64,000 bases of DNA from Pelagibacteraceae bacterium AG-325-E23. GTDB lineage: Bacteria > Pseudomonadota > Alphaproteobacteria > Pelagibacterales > Pelagibacteraceae. Location: contig QBYG01000005.1 in assembly GCA_003282945.1 (NCBI GenBank), forward strand, positions 1 to 64,000, read 5' to 3'. A program made the position numbers and the translations under genes. The notes beneath the pieces were generated by a model, which was given only the letters and a program-made list of their open reading frames with translations, had not been told where the DNA came from and did not search any database. Below, one piece after another: positions 1 to 10,460 of the stretch (the first letter of the stretch is position 1; every line of letters begins with the position of its first letter).

Positions 1-831
1 AACTCAGCCGCATGTTATGTCGAGTTTTTTAGAAATATTCCATTACTGTTGCAAATCTTCTTTTGGTATTACGCTGCTCTTAGAGCTTTACCTATGCCAG
101 AGAAAGCTAATGCGTGGTTTGGGGTAACTTATATGACGGTAAAAGGCTATTACATACCAGCAATGGTATGGGAAAATTTGAATATATTTTTATATTGTGG
201 ACTTGCAGCAATAATTTCAATCATTGTATTAAGGAATTATGCAAATAAATTAAGAGACACACAAGGTAAACAAATTCCAGTACTACTTTTTTCAGTTGCT
301 CTATTAATTGTTTTGCCTCTTTTATCATTCGTATTTGGCGGAGTATCTTTAGGATTTGAATTACCTGAGCTTAAAAAATTATCAAAAATTTCTTATATAT
401 ACGAAGGTGGGATAAGTTTACCACCTGAATTAATAGCATTAGTTCTAGCATTATCTTTATATACTTCTACTTTTGTAGCAGAGTGCGTTAGAGCTGGAAT
501 TGAGGGAGTTAGCAAAGGCCAAAAAGAAGCTGCTGCATCAGTTGGTTTGACGCCTAATCAAGTTTTAAAATTAGTTATTATGCCTCAAGCTTTAAGAATT
601 ATTATACCACCTACAACAAATCAATATTTAAATTTAACCAAAAATTCATCTTTGGCAGCTGCTATTGCATACCCTGATTTAGTGCTTGTTTTTGCAGGGA
701 CTGCTTTGATGCAGACAGGTAAGGCAATAGAAATTGTTTCAATAACAATGCTAACATATTTAACTATTAGTCTAACTATTGCAGCAATAATGAATTGGTA
801 TAACAAAAAAATTGAAATTAAAGAAAAGTAA
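1..831 (+). CDS. aapQ: General L-amino acid ABC transporter permease AapQ (5' end outside window)
   Basis: Inner-membrane permease subunit of a polar amino acid uptake system of the Aap/Bzt type. The frame is open from base 1; reading from there gives the family segment VEFFRNIPLLLQIFFWYYA, so the TTG at 49 is internal and the true start lies upstream of the window. Several hydrophobic helices follow. The last third carries the EAA loop that docks on the ATPase (EAAASVGLTPNQVLKLVIMP). It is 3 nt upstream of aapM in the same operon. The periplasmic binding protein AapJ would be expected just upstream, out of view. Confidence 0.93.
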   Translation, partial: NSAACYVEFFRNIPLLLQIFFWYYAALRALPMPEKANAWFGVTYMTVKGYYIPAMVWENLNIFLYCGLAAIISIIVLRNYANKLRDTQGKQIPVLLFSVALLIVLPLLSFVFGGVSLGFELPELKKLSKISYIYEGGISLPPELIALVLALSLYTSTFVAECVRAGIEGVSKGQKEAAASVGLTPNQVLKLVIMPQALRIIIPPTTNQYLNLTKNSSLAAAIAYPDLVLVFAGTALMQTGKAIEIVSITMLTYLTISLTIAAIMNWYNKKIEIKEK

Positions 832-834
832 ACA

Positions 835-2106
835 ATGCAAACATTAAATTTTTTAAAACCCAACAGAGATAATATTAAAAATTACTCTATTATTGGATCT
901 TTTTTAGTTTTAGTAAGTTTAATTGATGTCATATCAAATGCATTTCTAAAAATAAATTTAACGTCTTTTTTACCTGGTTCCTTGACTACTTTGTTTCCAT
1001 TAATCTTTGGATTGATTGGATTAAATATGATGAGAATTGATTATTCTGGAAATAAATCATTAGATTTATTAAACAAAAATATAAATACCAATAATTTTAA
1101 TGCTTTGTTAACTTTATTAATATTATTTTCAGTTTTAAAAGTTCTTCCTCAATCTCTAAGCTGGATGATTTTAGACGCCACTATTTCAGGTGACTCAAAA
1201 GATGCTTGTACAGGTACGGGTGCTTGTTGGACATACATTAAAGTTTGGTTTCGAAGATTTATGTATGGAATGTATCCCAATGAATTTCATTGGAGAATAA
1301 ACACTGCATTTATATTAGTTATAGCACTTGGATTTGTTGGGTATTTCATGAAGGATAATTTAAAAAAATATTTGGCATTATATTATGTTATTATCTATCC
1401 AGTAATTGCATATTTAGTTATCTACTATTTAATATCTGGTGGATCTTTTGGTCTCCAATGGGTTGAAACTGGAGCGTGGGGAGGATTGTCACTTACTTTT
1501 ATAGTTTCTTTTTTCTGTCTAATTTTCTGTTTCCCACTAGGTATGATATTTGCATTGGGGAGAAGATCTAATCTTCCAGCAATAAAATATATATCAATTT
1601 GTTATATTGAATTTTGGAGAGGTGTTCCATTGATTACAGTATTATTTATGTCATCTGTAATGTTTCCAATGTTTCTACCTGAAGATTTTTTTATGGATAA
1701 ATTGGTAAGGGTAATTATTGCGATTACATTATTCGAAGCCGCTTACTGTGCTGAAGTTATTAGAGGAGGTTTACAGTCATTACCTAGAGGTCAATACGAT
1801 GCAGCAAAATCTTTAGGAATGGGTTATTGGAAAATGCATATTTTTGTAATTTTACCTCAAGCACTAAAATTAGTTATACCTGGGATAGCAAATACATTTT
1901 TAGCCTTAGTTAAAGATACACCTCTAATTTTTGTTGTTGGTTTAGCTGAATTAGCAGGAATGCTAGCATTAGCAAAAACAAATCCAAAATGGCTAGGCTT
2001 TGCTATGGAAGGATATATTTTTGCATCAATAGTATTCTGGATTATATGCTATGCAATGAGTAAATATAGTTATAACTTAGAAGCTAAATACAAAACCGAG
2101 AGATAA
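835..2106 (+). CDS. aapM: General L-amino acid ABC transporter permease AapM
   Basis: Second membrane subunit of the amino acid importer, 423 aa. It is longer than AapQ because of an extra N-terminal group of helices, as is usual for AapM. A periplasmic Cys-containing segment (DACTGTGACWTYIK, about residues 122-135) separates the N-terminal helices from the permease core. The core has ECF/HisM-type features: FWRGVPLITVLF and the EAA loop AAKSLGMGYWKMHIFVILPQ. It starts at ATG 835, 3 nt after the aapQ stop, and ends 3 nt before aapP, so the three genes are one transcription unit. Confidence 0.93.
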   Translation: MQTLNFLKPNRDNIKNYSIIGSFLVLVSLIDVISNAFLKINLTSFLPGSLTTLFPLIFGLIGLNMMRIDYSGNKSLDLLNKNINTNNFNALLTLLILFSVLKVLPQSLSWMILDATISGDSKDACTGTGACWTYIKVWFRRFMYGMYPNEFHWRINTAFILVIALGFVGYFMKDNLKKYLALYYVIIYPVIAYLVIYYLISGGSFGLQWVETGAWGGLSLTFIVSFFCLIFCFPLGMIFALGRRSNLPAIKYISICYIEFWRGVPLITVLFMSSVMFPMFLPEDFFMDKLVRVIIAITLFEAAYCAEVIRGGLQSLPRGQYDAAKSLGMGYWKMHIFVILPQALKLVIPGIANTFLALVKDTPLIFVVGLAELAGMLALAKTNPKWLGFAMEGYIFASIVFWIICYAMSKYSYNLEAKYKTER

Positions 2107-2109
2107 AAA

Positions 2110-2844
2110 ATGTCTGATGCAATTATAAAAATTCAAAATATGAATAAATGGTTTGGTGATTTTCAAGTTTTAAAAAATATAAATCTTGAGGTTGAAGCAA
2201 ATAAAAAAATTGTTGTATGTGGACCATCTGGTTCAGGGAAATCTACATTAATTAGATGTATTAATAGATTAGAAGAGCACCAAGAAGGAGATATAATTGT
2301 TGATGGAAATGAATTATCAGAAAAAACAAAAGACATCGAAAAAATAAGAGCTGAAGTTGGAATGGTTTTTCAACAATTTAATTTATTTCCACATCTTTCA
2401 ATATTAGATAATTGCACACTTGCCCCTATTTGGGTTAAAAAAATGCCAAAAAAAGAAGCTCAAGAACTAGCGTTAGATCAACTTAAAAAAGTACAAATAG
2501 ATGATCAGGCAAATAAGTTCCCTGGTCAACTATCTGGAGGTCAACAACAACGTTGTGCGATAGCTAGAGCGCTATGTATGCAACCAAAAATCATGTTATT
2601 TGATGAACCAACATCTGCATTAGATCCAGAAATGATTAAAGAAGTACTTGATGCCATGGTAAATCTTGCAAAAGGTGGTATGACCATGATTGTTGTAACA
2701 CATGAGATGGGATTTGCTAAAGAAGTTGCTGATGAAGTGATTTTTATGGACGAAGGGATGATAGTTGAGAAGGCGGAAACCAAAGAATTCTTTGCCAACC
2801 CAAAGAGTGACAGAACTAAGCTTTTTTTAAGCCAAATTCTTTAA
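2110..2844 (+). CDS. aapP: General L-amino acid ABC transporter ATP-binding protein AapP
   Basis: Cytoplasmic ATPase that drives the AapQ/AapM permease pair; 244 aa, the normal family size. Visible motifs are Walker [10 protein letters not shown] (residues 38-46), the Q-loop VFQQFN, the ABC signature LSGGQQQR (141-148), Walker B IMLFDEP (161-167) and the switch histidine in VVTHEMGF. It is the last gene of the aap operon. The following 145 nt are noncoding and contain the promoter region of the next gene. High-affinity amino acid uptake fits an oligotrophic life style. Confidence 0.95.
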   Translation: MSDAIIKIQNMNKWFGDFQVLKNINLEVEANKKIVVCGPSGSGKSTLIRCINRLEEHQEGDIIVDGNELSEKTKDIEKIRAEVGMVFQQFNLFPHLSILDNCTLAPIWVKKMPKKEAQELALDQLKKVQIDDQANKFPGQLSGGQQQRCAIARALCMQPKIMLFDEPTSALDPEMIKEVLDAMVNLAKGGMTMIVVTHEMGFAKEVADEVIFMDEGMIVEKAETKEFFANPKSDRTKLFLSQIL

Positions 2845-2960
2845 AATAATTCTAAAGACTTCATAAAAAGTTACTTGACAGCTTTAAGACTTATCAAAAA
2901 AATCAATTTTTTTTAAAATTATTTTACTTGCATAAAGTTTTCGATTTAGATTAACTCAGA

Positions 2961-2966
2961 TATAAT
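2961..2966 (+). promoter_or_regulatory. Probable -10 hexamer upstream of the XRE regulator
   Basis: A perfect TATAAT lies 24 nt before the ATG at 2990 in an otherwise noncoding gap. The -35 region is weak (TTTCGA-like at about 2939-2944, 16 nt spacer). A GAGGGG sequence at 2978-2983 sits in the position of a ribosome binding site. No terminator for the upstream aap operon is evident. Confidence 0.35.
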
Positions 2967-2989
2967 TTTTATTTGAAGAGGGGTCTTAA

Positions 2990-3361
2990 ATGGAAGAAAA
3001 TTTTAATAAACATCTGGGCAATAAGCTAAAGTTAAGAAGATTAGCGCTTGGTTTAACTCAAACTAAAGTAGCAAAAGCTATAAACGTAACATTTCAACAA
3101 ATTCAAAAGTACGAAAAAGGAACTAACGGTGTAAGTTCAATTAGATTGTTACAACTTTCAAATTATTTAAAAGTTCCAATTAATTATTTCTTTGAAGATT
3201 TTTCAGAATATTTAGTAAATCTTGATAAATCAAAAGAGGGACATATGAATGTAAACTATAACTTCTTAGTTAAAGTTTATTCAGAGTTAACACAGGATCA
3301 AAAAATTAAATTCGGAAAAAATTTACAAATAGCACAAATAAATACTTCTAAAGCTGTTTAA
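2990..3361 (+). CDS. XRE-family helix-turn-helix transcriptional regulator
   Basis: Predicted DNA-binding regulator, 123 aa. Residues about 9-65 form a Cro/CI-type helix-turn-helix (LGNKLKLRRLALGLTQTKVA, then FQQIQKYEKGTNGVSSIRLL), followed by the usual KVPINYFFED segment that closes the domain. The C-terminal 55 residues carry no recognisable effector domain. It stands alone between the aap operon and two tRNA genes on the opposite strand, so the target cannot be read from context. ATG 2990 has a good Shine-Dalgarno-like GAGGGG upstream. Confidence 0.85.
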   Translation: MEENFNKHLGNKLKLRRLALGLTQTKVAKAINVTFQQIQKYEKGTNGVSSIRLLQLSNYLKVPINYFFEDFSEYLVNLDKSKEGHMNVNYNFLVKVYSELTQDQKIKFGKNLQIAQINTSKAV

Positions 3362-3367
3362 TTGATT

Positions 3368-3443
3368 TGGCTCCTCGGGCAGGACTCGAACCTGCGACCA
3401 ATTGATTAACAGTCAACTGCTCTACCAACTGAGCTACCGAGGA
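3368..3443 (-). tRNA. tRNA-Asn (GTT)
   Basis: The reverse complement folds as a complete cloverleaf: acceptor TCCTCGG/CCGAGGA, D arm AGCTCAGTTGGTAGAGC, anticodon loop CTGTTAA with anticodon GTT, TpsiC arm with GGTTCGAGTCC, and discriminator G followed by an encoded CCA (3370-3368). Confidence 0.97.
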
Positions 3444-3492
3444 ATATTTTCTCACAACTTACTTTTTTTAAAATTTATCTCAATACTTATTT

Positions 3493-3566
3493 TGGAGGCA
3501 ACGCCCGGAATCGAACCGGGATACAAGGATTTGCAATCCTCTGCGTAACCATTCCGCCACGTTGCC
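3493..3566 (-). tRNA. tRNA-Cys (GCA)
   Basis: The reverse complement folds as a 74-nt cloverleaf: acceptor GGCAACG paired with CGTTGCC, anticodon loop TTGCAAA with anticodon GCA, TpsiC arm with GGTTCGATTCC. The discriminator base is U, the identity element for tRNA-Cys, followed by an encoded CCA. It lies about 50 nt upstream of tRNA-Asn in the same orientation, so the two may be co-transcribed. The 119 nt between it and valS hold nothing I recognise beyond AT-rich promoter-like sequence. Confidence 0.97.
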
Positions 3567-3685
3567 ATCAAATATAAAATATTTGGTAATCGACATTTGT
3601 ATAATCCATTTTGATCATTAGTCTATAAATTTAGCAATGATTTTCATTATTGTTTATTAATTTGATTAATTTATAAAACAAATCA

Positions 3686-6313
3686 ATGAGTTTTGATAAA
3701 TATGACCATAAAAATGTTGAGAATAAAATCTATGATTATTGGGAAAAAAATGAATTATTTAAACCCAAAGAAAACTCAAAAAAATTCTCAATTGTAATTC
3801 CACCACCAAATGTAACTGGAAGCCTTCATATGGGGCATGCTTTAAATAACTCTATTCAAGATGTTTTAACAAGATTTCATAGAATGAATAATTATGAAAC
3901 TTTATGGCAACCAGGTACAGACCACGCTGGTATTGCAACCCAAGCATTAGTTGAAAAAAAACTCGCAAAAGATGGTGTTAAAAAAAATGATTTAGGCAGA
4001 GAAAAATTTATTGAAAAAGTATGGGAATGGAAAAATCAGTATGGAGATATAATAATAAACCAACTGAAAAAACTTGGATGTTCTTGCGATTGGTCTCGTA
4101 ACGCTTTTACAATGGATGAAAATTTATCTAAGTCGGTAATTAAAGTATTTGTTGATCTTTATAATAATAAATTAATCTACAAAGCAAAAAAACTAGTTAA
4201 TTGGGATGTAGTTTTAAAAACAGCAATATCTGATTTAGAAGTTGATCAAAGAGAAGTTAATTCTAAACTTTATTATATAAATTACCCTATAGATGGATCA
4301 GATAAATTTATAACAATTGCAACAACTAGACCTGAAACTATGTTGGGAGATACTGCAATAGCAGTTAATCCTAAAGATGATAGATTTAAAAACATTGTTG
4401 GAAAGTCAGTTACAATACCTTTAGCAAATAGAAAAATAAAAGTAATAACAGATGATTATGCTGATCCTGAACAAGGAACAGGTGCAGTTAAAATTACCCC
4501 AGCCCATGATTTTAATGATTATGATGTAGGTGTAAGAAACAAGTTGGAAGTAGTTAATATATTTACTCCTGATGGAAAAATAAATGACAATGCACCTGAC
4601 CCATATAAAGGTTTAGATAGATTTGCTGCCAGAAAATTAATATTAGAACATCTTGAAGAAGGAAAATTTTTAGAAAAAATAGAAAAGTTAGTAAATAAAG
4701 TTCCTTATGGTGATAGATCTAATTCTATTATTGAACCTTATCTAACAGAACAATGGTTTGTTGATGCAAAAACTTTAGCCATCAAAGCAAAGGAAGTAGT
4801 AAATAATGGTAAGACTAAATTTTTTCCAGAAAATTGGTCTAAAACTTACTTTCAATGGATGGATAATATTGAACCTTGGTGCATTTCTCGTCAATTATGG
4901 TGGGGACACCAAATACCTGCTTGGTATGGACCTGACGGAAAAATCTTTGTTGCTGAAAATGAGGAGGAGTGCAAAATACAAGCAAAAGAATTCTATTCAA
5001 AAGATGTAGAATTAATAAGAGACGAGGATGTTTTAGATACTTGGTTTTCTTCAGGTCTTTGGCCTTTTGCAACATTAGGTTGGCCAGAAAAAACACCAGA
5101 GGTTGAAAAATTTTATCCAACAAGTGTTCTTGTTACTGGTTTTGATATCATATTTTTCTGGGTTGCCAGAATGATTATGATGGGAACGGAGTTTTTGAAG
5201 GAAGAACCTTTTAAAAATATATACGTTCATGCACTTGTTAGAGATGAAAAAGGGCAAAAGATGTCTAAGTCAAAAGGTAATGTAATTGATCCTTTAGAAC
5301 TTATTGAAAAATATAGCGCTGATGCTTTAAGATTTACTCTTTTGTCAATGGCATCACCTGGTCGTGATGTAAAATTGTCAGAAGATAGGGTTAAAGGTTA
5401 TAGAAATTTCTTAAATAAAGTTTGGAATGCTAATAATTTTTTAAGACAAAATGATTGTGATTTTAGCGACATTAAAAAACCTGAAAATCTTAAATTAACA
5501 ATTAATAAGTGGATATTATCAGAGTTAGTAAAAACTAAAAACGAGACAGAAAACAGTTTAAAAAACTATAGATTTGATGAAGCAGCAAAGAATATTTATC
5601 AGTTTGTATGGCATTCATTTTGTGACTGGTATTTAGAGCTATCTAAAACTGTATTTAATTCTAACAACGAAGAAGAAATTAAAGAATTAAGACAAACATC
5701 CACATATGTTTTTAGAGAAATTTTAATAATTCTTCATCCATTTATTCCATTTGTTACAGAGGAAATTTGGTTAAATAATAAGTTAGATAAAAATGGTGAT
5801 GAATTTTTAATGCATGCTAATTGGTTAGATGGCGATTATCATGAAAAAAAATCTTATGATGAAATCAATAATATTATTAATTTTATTACCTCCATTAGAT
5901 CATTTAAAAATGAATTGAACATTAGCCCTGGATCATTTATTGAAATTTCAACAGCAAATATAAATAAGGAATATAAAAACTTTTTATCTTCTAATGAAAA
6001 TATATTAAAAAAAAATGGAAGAATTAAAAACTTTCATGAAAATGATTTAAAAAAATCATCTGCAAGTATTGTCATTAACGGAGAGTTATTCAAACTATAT
6101 TTTGACCAAGATGTTGATCTTAATATGATTAAAACAACGCTAGAGAAGAAAATCACAAAAATTAATGAAGAAATGAAAAAAATTGATACTAGATTGTCAA
6201 ATAAATTCTTTATGGACCGTGCGCCACAAAATATAGTAGATCAAGAGAAAAGCAACTTTGCTAATCTAGAAAAAGATGTTAAAAAAATAGAACTAACCCT
6301 TAAAGGTTTATAA
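3686..6313 (+). CDS. valS: Valyl-tRNA synthetase
   Basis: Class I aminoacyl-tRNA synthetase that charges tRNA-Val; cytoplasmic, 875 aa, full length for the family. The N-terminal Rossmann signature is [15 protein letters not shown] with HMGH at 48-51. The CP1 editing domain follows ([17 protein letters not shown]). The KMSKS loop is at 525-529 ([13 protein letters not shown]). A C-terminal lysine-rich coiled coil (about 800-875) is the usual tRNA-binding arm. The stop codon shares one base with the ilvD start (TAATG), so the two are translationally coupled. Confidence 0.97.
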   Translation: MSFDKYDHKNVENKIYDYWEKNELFKPKENSKKFSIVIPPPNVTGSLHMGHALNNSIQDVLTRFHRMNNYETLWQPGTDHAGIATQALVEKKLAKDGVKKNDLGREKFIEKVWEWKNQYGDIIINQLKKLGCSCDWSRNAFTMDENLSKSVIKVFVDLYNNKLIYKAKKLVNWDVVLKTAISDLEVDQREVNSKLYYINYPIDGSDKFITIATTRPETMLGDTAIAVNPKDDRFKNIVGKSVTIPLANRKIKVITDDYADPEQGTGAVKITPAHDFNDYDVGVRNKLEVVNIFTPDGKINDNAPDPYKGLDRFAARKLILEHLEEGKFLEKIEKLVNKVPYGDRSNSIIEPYLTEQWFVDAKTLAIKAKEVVNNGKTKFFPENWSKTYFQWMDNIEPWCISRQLWWGHQIPAWYGPDGKIFVAENEEECKIQAKEFYSKDVELIRDEDVLDTWFSSGLWPFATLGWPEKTPEVEKFYPTSVLVTGFDIIFFWVARMIMMGTEFLKEEPFKNIYVHALVRDEKGQKMSKSKGNVIDPLELIEKYSADALRFTLLSMASPGRDVKLSEDRVKGYRNFLNKVWNANNFLRQNDCDFSDIKKPENLKLTINKWILSELVKTKNETENSLKNYRFDEAAKNIYQFVWHSFCDWYLELSKTVFNSNNEEEIKELRQTSTYVFREILIILHPFIPFVTEEIWLNNKLDKNGDEFLMHANWLDGDYHEKKSYDEINNIINFITSIRSFKNELNISPGSFIEISTANINKEYKNFLSSNENILKKNGRIKNFHENDLKKSSASIVINGELFKLYFDQDVDLNMIKTTLEKKITKINEEMKKIDTRLSNKFFMDRAPQNIVDQEKSNFANLEKDVKKIELTLKGL

Positions 6314-8031
6314 TGAAAAAATTTAATAAGAAAAAATTACCCAGCAGACACACAACGCTGGGCGCTGATAAAGCACCACAAAGATCCTTTTATTATGCAA
6401 TGGATTTAAAGGAAAAAGATATAGCAAAGCCATTTGTGGGGGTTGTTTCAACATGGAATGAAGCTGCACCTTGTAACATTAATTTAATGAAGCAAGCACA
6501 ATCTGTAAAAAAAGGTGTTCAAGCAACAGGCGGAACGCCAAGAGAATTTTGTACTATTACTGTAACAGATGGAATTGCAATGGGTCATGAAGGAATGAAA
6601 TCATCTTTAATTTCAAGAGACGTAATAGCAGACTCAACAGAGCTTACAGTAAGAGGTCATTGTTATGATGCATTAGTTGGATTAGCTGGATGTGATAAAT
6701 CATTACCCGGTTTAATGATGGCTATGGTTAGATTAAATGTTCCAAGTGTTTTTATTTATGGTGGTTCTATTTTACCAGGTAGATTTGAAGGTAAAGACGT
6801 AACTGTAGTAGATGTATTTGAAGGTGTTGGAAAATATACTTCAAAAAAAATGACTGCTCATGCTTTAAGAAAATTAGAACTTAAAGCTTGTCCAAGTGCT
6901 GGTGCATGTGGTGGTCAATTTACAGCAAATACAATGGCATGTGTTTCAGAGGCAATTGGTTTAGCATTACCTTTTTCTGCTGGTACACCTGCGCCTTATA
7001 TTGAGAGAAATAAATATGCAGTTGATAGTGGAAAAGCTGTAATGAATTTACTAGCAAAAAATATTAGACCAAGAGATATAGTAACAAGAAAAGCTCTTGA
7101 GAATGCAGCAACAATCGTTGCAGCAACAGGTGGATCAACAAATGCAGGTTTACACTTACCAGCTATAGCAAATGAAATTGGAATTAAATTTGATTTAATG
7201 GATGTTGCAAAAATATTTAAAAAAACTCCTTATCTCGCTGATTTAAAACCAGGTGGAAAATATGTTGCTAAAGATATGTGGGAAGCAGGAGGAGTTCCAA
7301 TGTTATTAAAAACTCTTATGGATGGTGGCTACATTCACGGAGACTGTATGACAGTTACAGGTAAAACCATGAGAGAAAATTTAAAAAATGTCAAATTTAG
7401 AACTAATCAAAAAGTAATGAGACCCTATAAAAATCCAATTTCACCAACAGGAGGAGTTGTTGGATTAAAAGGAAATTTAGCTCCAGAAGGTGGAATTGTA
7501 AAAATAGCTGGTTTAAAAAAATTACAATTTACAGGAAGAGCTAGATGTTTTGATAATGAAGAGTCTGCGTATAAAGCAGTAATAAACAGAAAATACAAAG
7601 ATGGAGATATCATTATAATTAGATATGAGGGACCAATAGGAGGTCCTGGGATGAGAGAAATGCTTCAAACAACTGCAGCAATCTACGGTCAAGGAAAAGG
7701 GGAGAAAGTAGCCCTCATTACAGACGGTAGGTTCTCTGGGGCTACCAGAGGCTTTTGTATCGGTCATGTGGGCCCTGAGGCCTCCGTAGGCGGTCCTATA
7801 GCCCTTTTGAGGAATGGGGATATCATCGATATAGACGCTAAAAAGGGCACAATTAACGTAAGACTTACAAAGAAGGAATTAAGTGCAAGACGTAAAAAAT
7901 GGAAACCAAGAAAAGTGAATTTTGGTAATGGTACATTATGGAAATATGCACAAACTGTTGGACCAGCTTATAAAGGTGCACCAACTCATCCGGGTGGTAA
8001 AAACGAGGTTAGAACTTACGCTGATATTTAA
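6313..8031 (+). CDS. ilvD: Dihydroxy-acid dehydratase
   Basis: Fe-S dehydratase of isoleucine/valine biosynthesis, converting 2,3-dihydroxy-isovalerate or -methylvalerate to the 2-oxo acid. It has 572 aa, full length. Cluster cysteines are visible at C54 (APCNINLM), C127 (GCDKSLPG) and C199 (SAGACGGQF). The conserved C-terminal block [19 protein letters not shown] is intact. It overlaps valS and manC by one base each. Oddly, bases about 7685-7855 have much higher GC (up to about 58% over 60 nt, hand count) and different codon use (GCC, CTC, AGG, GGG, TCC) from the rest of the gene, while the protein remains normal. Confidence 0.96.
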   Translation: MKKFNKKKLPSRHTTLGADKAPQRSFYYAMDLKEKDIAKPFVGVVSTWNEAAPCNINLMKQAQSVKKGVQATGGTPREFCTITVTDGIAMGHEGMKSSLISRDVIADSTELTVRGHCYDALVGLAGCDKSLPGLMMAMVRLNVPSVFIYGGSILPGRFEGKDVTVVDVFEGVGKYTSKKMTAHALRKLELKACPSAGACGGQFTANTMACVSEAIGLALPFSAGTPAPYIERNKYAVDSGKAVMNLLAKNIRPRDIVTRKALENAATIVAATGGSTNAGLHLPAIANEIGIKFDLMDVAKIFKKTPYLADLKPGGKYVAKDMWEAGGVPMLLKTLMDGGYIHGDCMTVTGKTMRENLKNVKFRTNQKVMRPYKNPISPTGGVVGLKGNLAPEGGIVKIAGLKKLQFTGRARCFDNEESAYKAVINRKYKDGDIIIIRYEGPIGGPGMREMLQTTAAIYGQGKGEKVALITDGRFSGATRGFCIGHVGPEASVGGPIALLRNGDIIDIDAKKGTINVRLTKKELSARRKKWKPRKVNFGNGTLWKYAQTVGPAYKGAPTHPGGKNEVRTYADI

Positions 8032-9233
8032 TGAAAATTAGACCTGTAATACTTTGTGGTGGCGCAGGAACAAGACTTTGGCCAGATAAAAAAAAACATC
8101 AAGCAAAACAATTTATTGATTTTGGCGGATGGAGTTTAATTCAAAAAACTTTAGAAAGAATTAATAAACCAATTTTTGATTTTCCTATAATCAGCACAAA
8201 TCTCAAATACTTAAAACAAGTCAAATTAGCTTTAAAAAAAAGTAAAATAAAAAAATTTAAAATAGTTTTAGAACCAGCTAAAAAAAATACCGCACCAGCA
8301 ATCCTTGCTTCAGCTTTAATAAAGGATATTCCATTAGAGCAACCATTAATGTTTTTTGCAGCAGATCATTTAATTGAAAGGTCTAATATTTTAAATAAAT
8401 CCCTTTTAAAAAATAAATCAAACTTAGATAATCAAAATTTATTTATTTTTGGAATAAAACCTACAAACCCATCAAGTGAATATGGATATTTTTTAACTAA
8501 AAAAATTAAATCTATAAATAAAGTTACAAAATTTATTGAAAAACCAAAATTATCAAAAGCAAAAGAAGTAATTAAGAACAAAGGTTACTGGAATTCTGGC
8601 ATGTTTTATTTAAGAAAAGACTCAATAATCAATAACTTTAAAAAATATCAAAATAAAACTTACAAAAGTTGCGTTGAGGCAATTAAAAAAGGCAAATATA
8701 AAAATAATACCTACTACTTAAATAAAAAAGCTTTTGAAAAATCAATCGAGAAATCTTTTGATTATGCAATACTTGAGAAAACAAATAAAATTAATGCTAT
8801 TAAATTAGACATTCCTTGGTCTGATCTTGGTAACTGGAAAGAGATACTTAAGATATATGATAAAAATAAAAGAAAACACTTTAATAAAAAGAATGTTTTT
8901 TATAGACCATGGGGGAGTTATTTAAATTTATTTGAAGGAAAAGAGTTTTTAATTAAAGAATTATCAGTAAAACCTAAAGGTATATTAAGTCTTCAAAAAC
9001 ATCATCACAGAGCAGAACATTGGTTAGTTACAAAAGGCAATCCACGAATAACTTTAAACAAAGTTATTATTAATAAAAAACCTGACGAGCATATATTTAT
9101 TCCATTAGGAGCAATTCATAGAATACAAAATCCAGGAAAAAAACATGTAAAAATTATGGAAGCTCAAGTAGGTTCTATACTTAAAGAAACTGATATTGTT
9201 AGATATCAAGATGTTTATGGCCGTGTTAAGTAA
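8031..9233 (+). CDS. manC: Mannose-1-phosphate guanylyltransferase (ManC/CpsB family)
   Basis: Makes GDP-mannose from mannose-1-phosphate and GTP, for cell-surface polysaccharide. The N-terminal nucleotidyltransferase has GGAGTRLWPDKKKHQAKQF; family motifs GYIEKP-like FIEKP and WNSGMF follow. The C-terminal part (from about residue 290, RPWGSY) is a cupin with SLQKHHHRAEHWLVTKG and FIPLGAIHRIQNPG, as in bifunctional ManC/mannose-6-phosphate isomerase proteins. At 400 aa it is somewhat shorter than the typical 460-480 aa bifunctional enzyme, so whether it also isomerises mannose-6-phosphate is uncertain. Start ATG overlaps the ilvD stop by one base. No other polysaccharide genes are nearby. 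Confidence 0.9.
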   Translation: MKIRPVILCGGAGTRLWPDKKKHQAKQFIDFGGWSLIQKTLERINKPIFDFPIISTNLKYLKQVKLALKKSKIKKFKIVLEPAKKNTAPAILASALIKDIPLEQPLMFFAADHLIERSNILNKSLLKNKSNLDNQNLFIFGIKPTNPSSEYGYFLTKKIKSINKVTKFIEKPKLSKAKEVIKNKGYWNSGMFYLRKDSIINNFKKYQNKTYKSCVEAIKKGKYKNNTYYLNKKAFEKSIEKSFDYAILEKTNKINAIKLDIPWSDLGNWKEILKIYDKNKRKHFNKKNVFYRPWGSYLNLFEGKEFLIKELSVKPKGILSLQKHHHRAEHWLVTKGNPRITLNKVIINKKPDEHIFIPLGAIHRIQNPGKKHVKIMEAQVGSILKETDIVRYQDVYGRVK

Positions 9234-9257
9234 TAACACGACCACAATTAAATTTAT

Positions 9258-10223
9258 TTAAAACCAATTATTTGGAATAATGATGTAGTGAATTGCCAAT
9301 ACAATTCCAACAGAAACACTTAATCCAAAGATCATTTTAATGAAATCTTTTCCAATTAAAGGAAAGACATATTTGAACTTATAATCTTTATTCATTGTAG
9401 AAATTGCAAGTTCTCTACCACATAACAAACCAACAAATACCCATGTAGTTGACATTGGCAAATCATTAAGTTCTTTAAAGTAGTAAAGTACAGCAGCATA
9501 AATAACATTAATTATTGTTGCTGATCTTGCATACCTAGTTCCAGTTTTATCTAAAACTACTTTTTGAATTGATCCTCCGTTTATGTAGAAGATATAAAAA
9601 AGTAGAGCAGTAAAATATGCCAGAACAATCAATAATAAAGTTACATCTAATTGTCTTGGAAGATATACAGCTATATTAGCTACGTCGTGAGATAACCAAA
9701 CCCACCATAACCAACCAGAAGTTACCCATACAGAGTTTCTCCAAAATGCTATCCATTTATCTTCAACTTCATCAAATTTCTCATTGATAAATTTAGATAC
9801 TACTATCCAACAAATGTATGCAGCAACAGCTGCTAAGCCATATCCAACAACACTTTTCATAAGCATTTTTTCAAGCACTACAGTTGATGCAAAAGCTGAT
9901 AAAACCAAGAATGTAGTTGAAACTGGTATTCCTACTCTTGTTAATATTAAAAGTATTCCAGGAGCCACAGCATGATACCATTGTATTTCTTGGAAAGGTA
10001 TTCTTGTTAATCTTCCATAAGATATATCACCAGCATTACTGTACCAACCCCATGTGATTGCAAGTATCATCACAAATGAAGCAGCGCTAGCAAGCGTATA
10101 CCATTTAAACCATTTTTGTTTTGACGCTATAAATGTTCCAAGCGTTTGAATTGAGTCATTTGCAATAACTGAATATCCCGCTAAAGCAAAACCTATAATG
10201 GTATATATTGTTGTCATTTCCAT
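9258..10223 (-). CDS. PiT-like inorganic anion permease (probable)
   Basis: Polytopic inner-membrane protein of 321 aa with about 8-10 hydrophobic segments. It shows the internal duplication of PiT (inorganic phosphate transporter) proteins: an N-terminal IANDSIQTLGTF resembling the PiT ANDxANxxGT motif, and two PxSTT segments, PVSTTFLVLSAFAS in the first half and PMSTTWVFVGLLCG in the second. The second ND motif of classical PiT proteins is not evident, and substrate cannot be assigned. It lies 237 nt downstream of aqpS on the same strand, beside arsenate-reducing genes, which makes a phosphate/arsenate link plausible but unproven. Confidence 0.55.
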   Translation of the reverse strand: MEMTTIYTIIGFALAGYSVIANDSIQTLGTFIASKQKWFKWYTLASAASFVMILAITWGWYSNAGDISYGRLTRIPFQEIQWYHAVAPGILLILTRVGIPVSTTFLVLSAFASTVVLEKMLMKSVVGYGLAAVAAYICWIVVSKFINEKFDEVEDKWIAFWRNSVWVTSGWLWWVWLSHDVANIAVYLPRQLDVTLLLIVLAYFTALLFYIFYINGGSIQKVVLDKTGTRYARSATIINVIYAAVLYYFKELNDLPMSTTWVFVGLLCGRELAISTMNKDYKFKYVFPLIGKDFIKMIFGLSVSVGIVLAIHYIIIPNNWF

Positions 10224-10460
10224 CTTATTTTTCCTATTTTTTATTTATCTTTATTGTTTTCCATTTCGAACGATTCTTATTCTTAAGGTCGATTTAATCT
10301 GTGAGTGAGGATTAATCTATAGGTAAATTTATTTATATTTTTTGAGATGAGTTGATTCATCGATCATTATAATAATTAAAGTTTTTGTCTATATAGAGAA
10401 TTTAACTAAATATTTTTAAGAGGGTAGATTCATCTTGAATACATTATTGAAATATTATGT
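10224..10460. other. 237-nt intergenic gap
   Basis: AT-rich noncoding stretch between aqpS and the PiT-like gene. I looked for a PhoB-type box and for riboswitch-like or strong terminator structure and recognise none. It probably holds the promoter of the PiT-like gene (minus strand), since the gap is far larger than the gaps elsewhere in this gene run. Confidence 0.4.
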
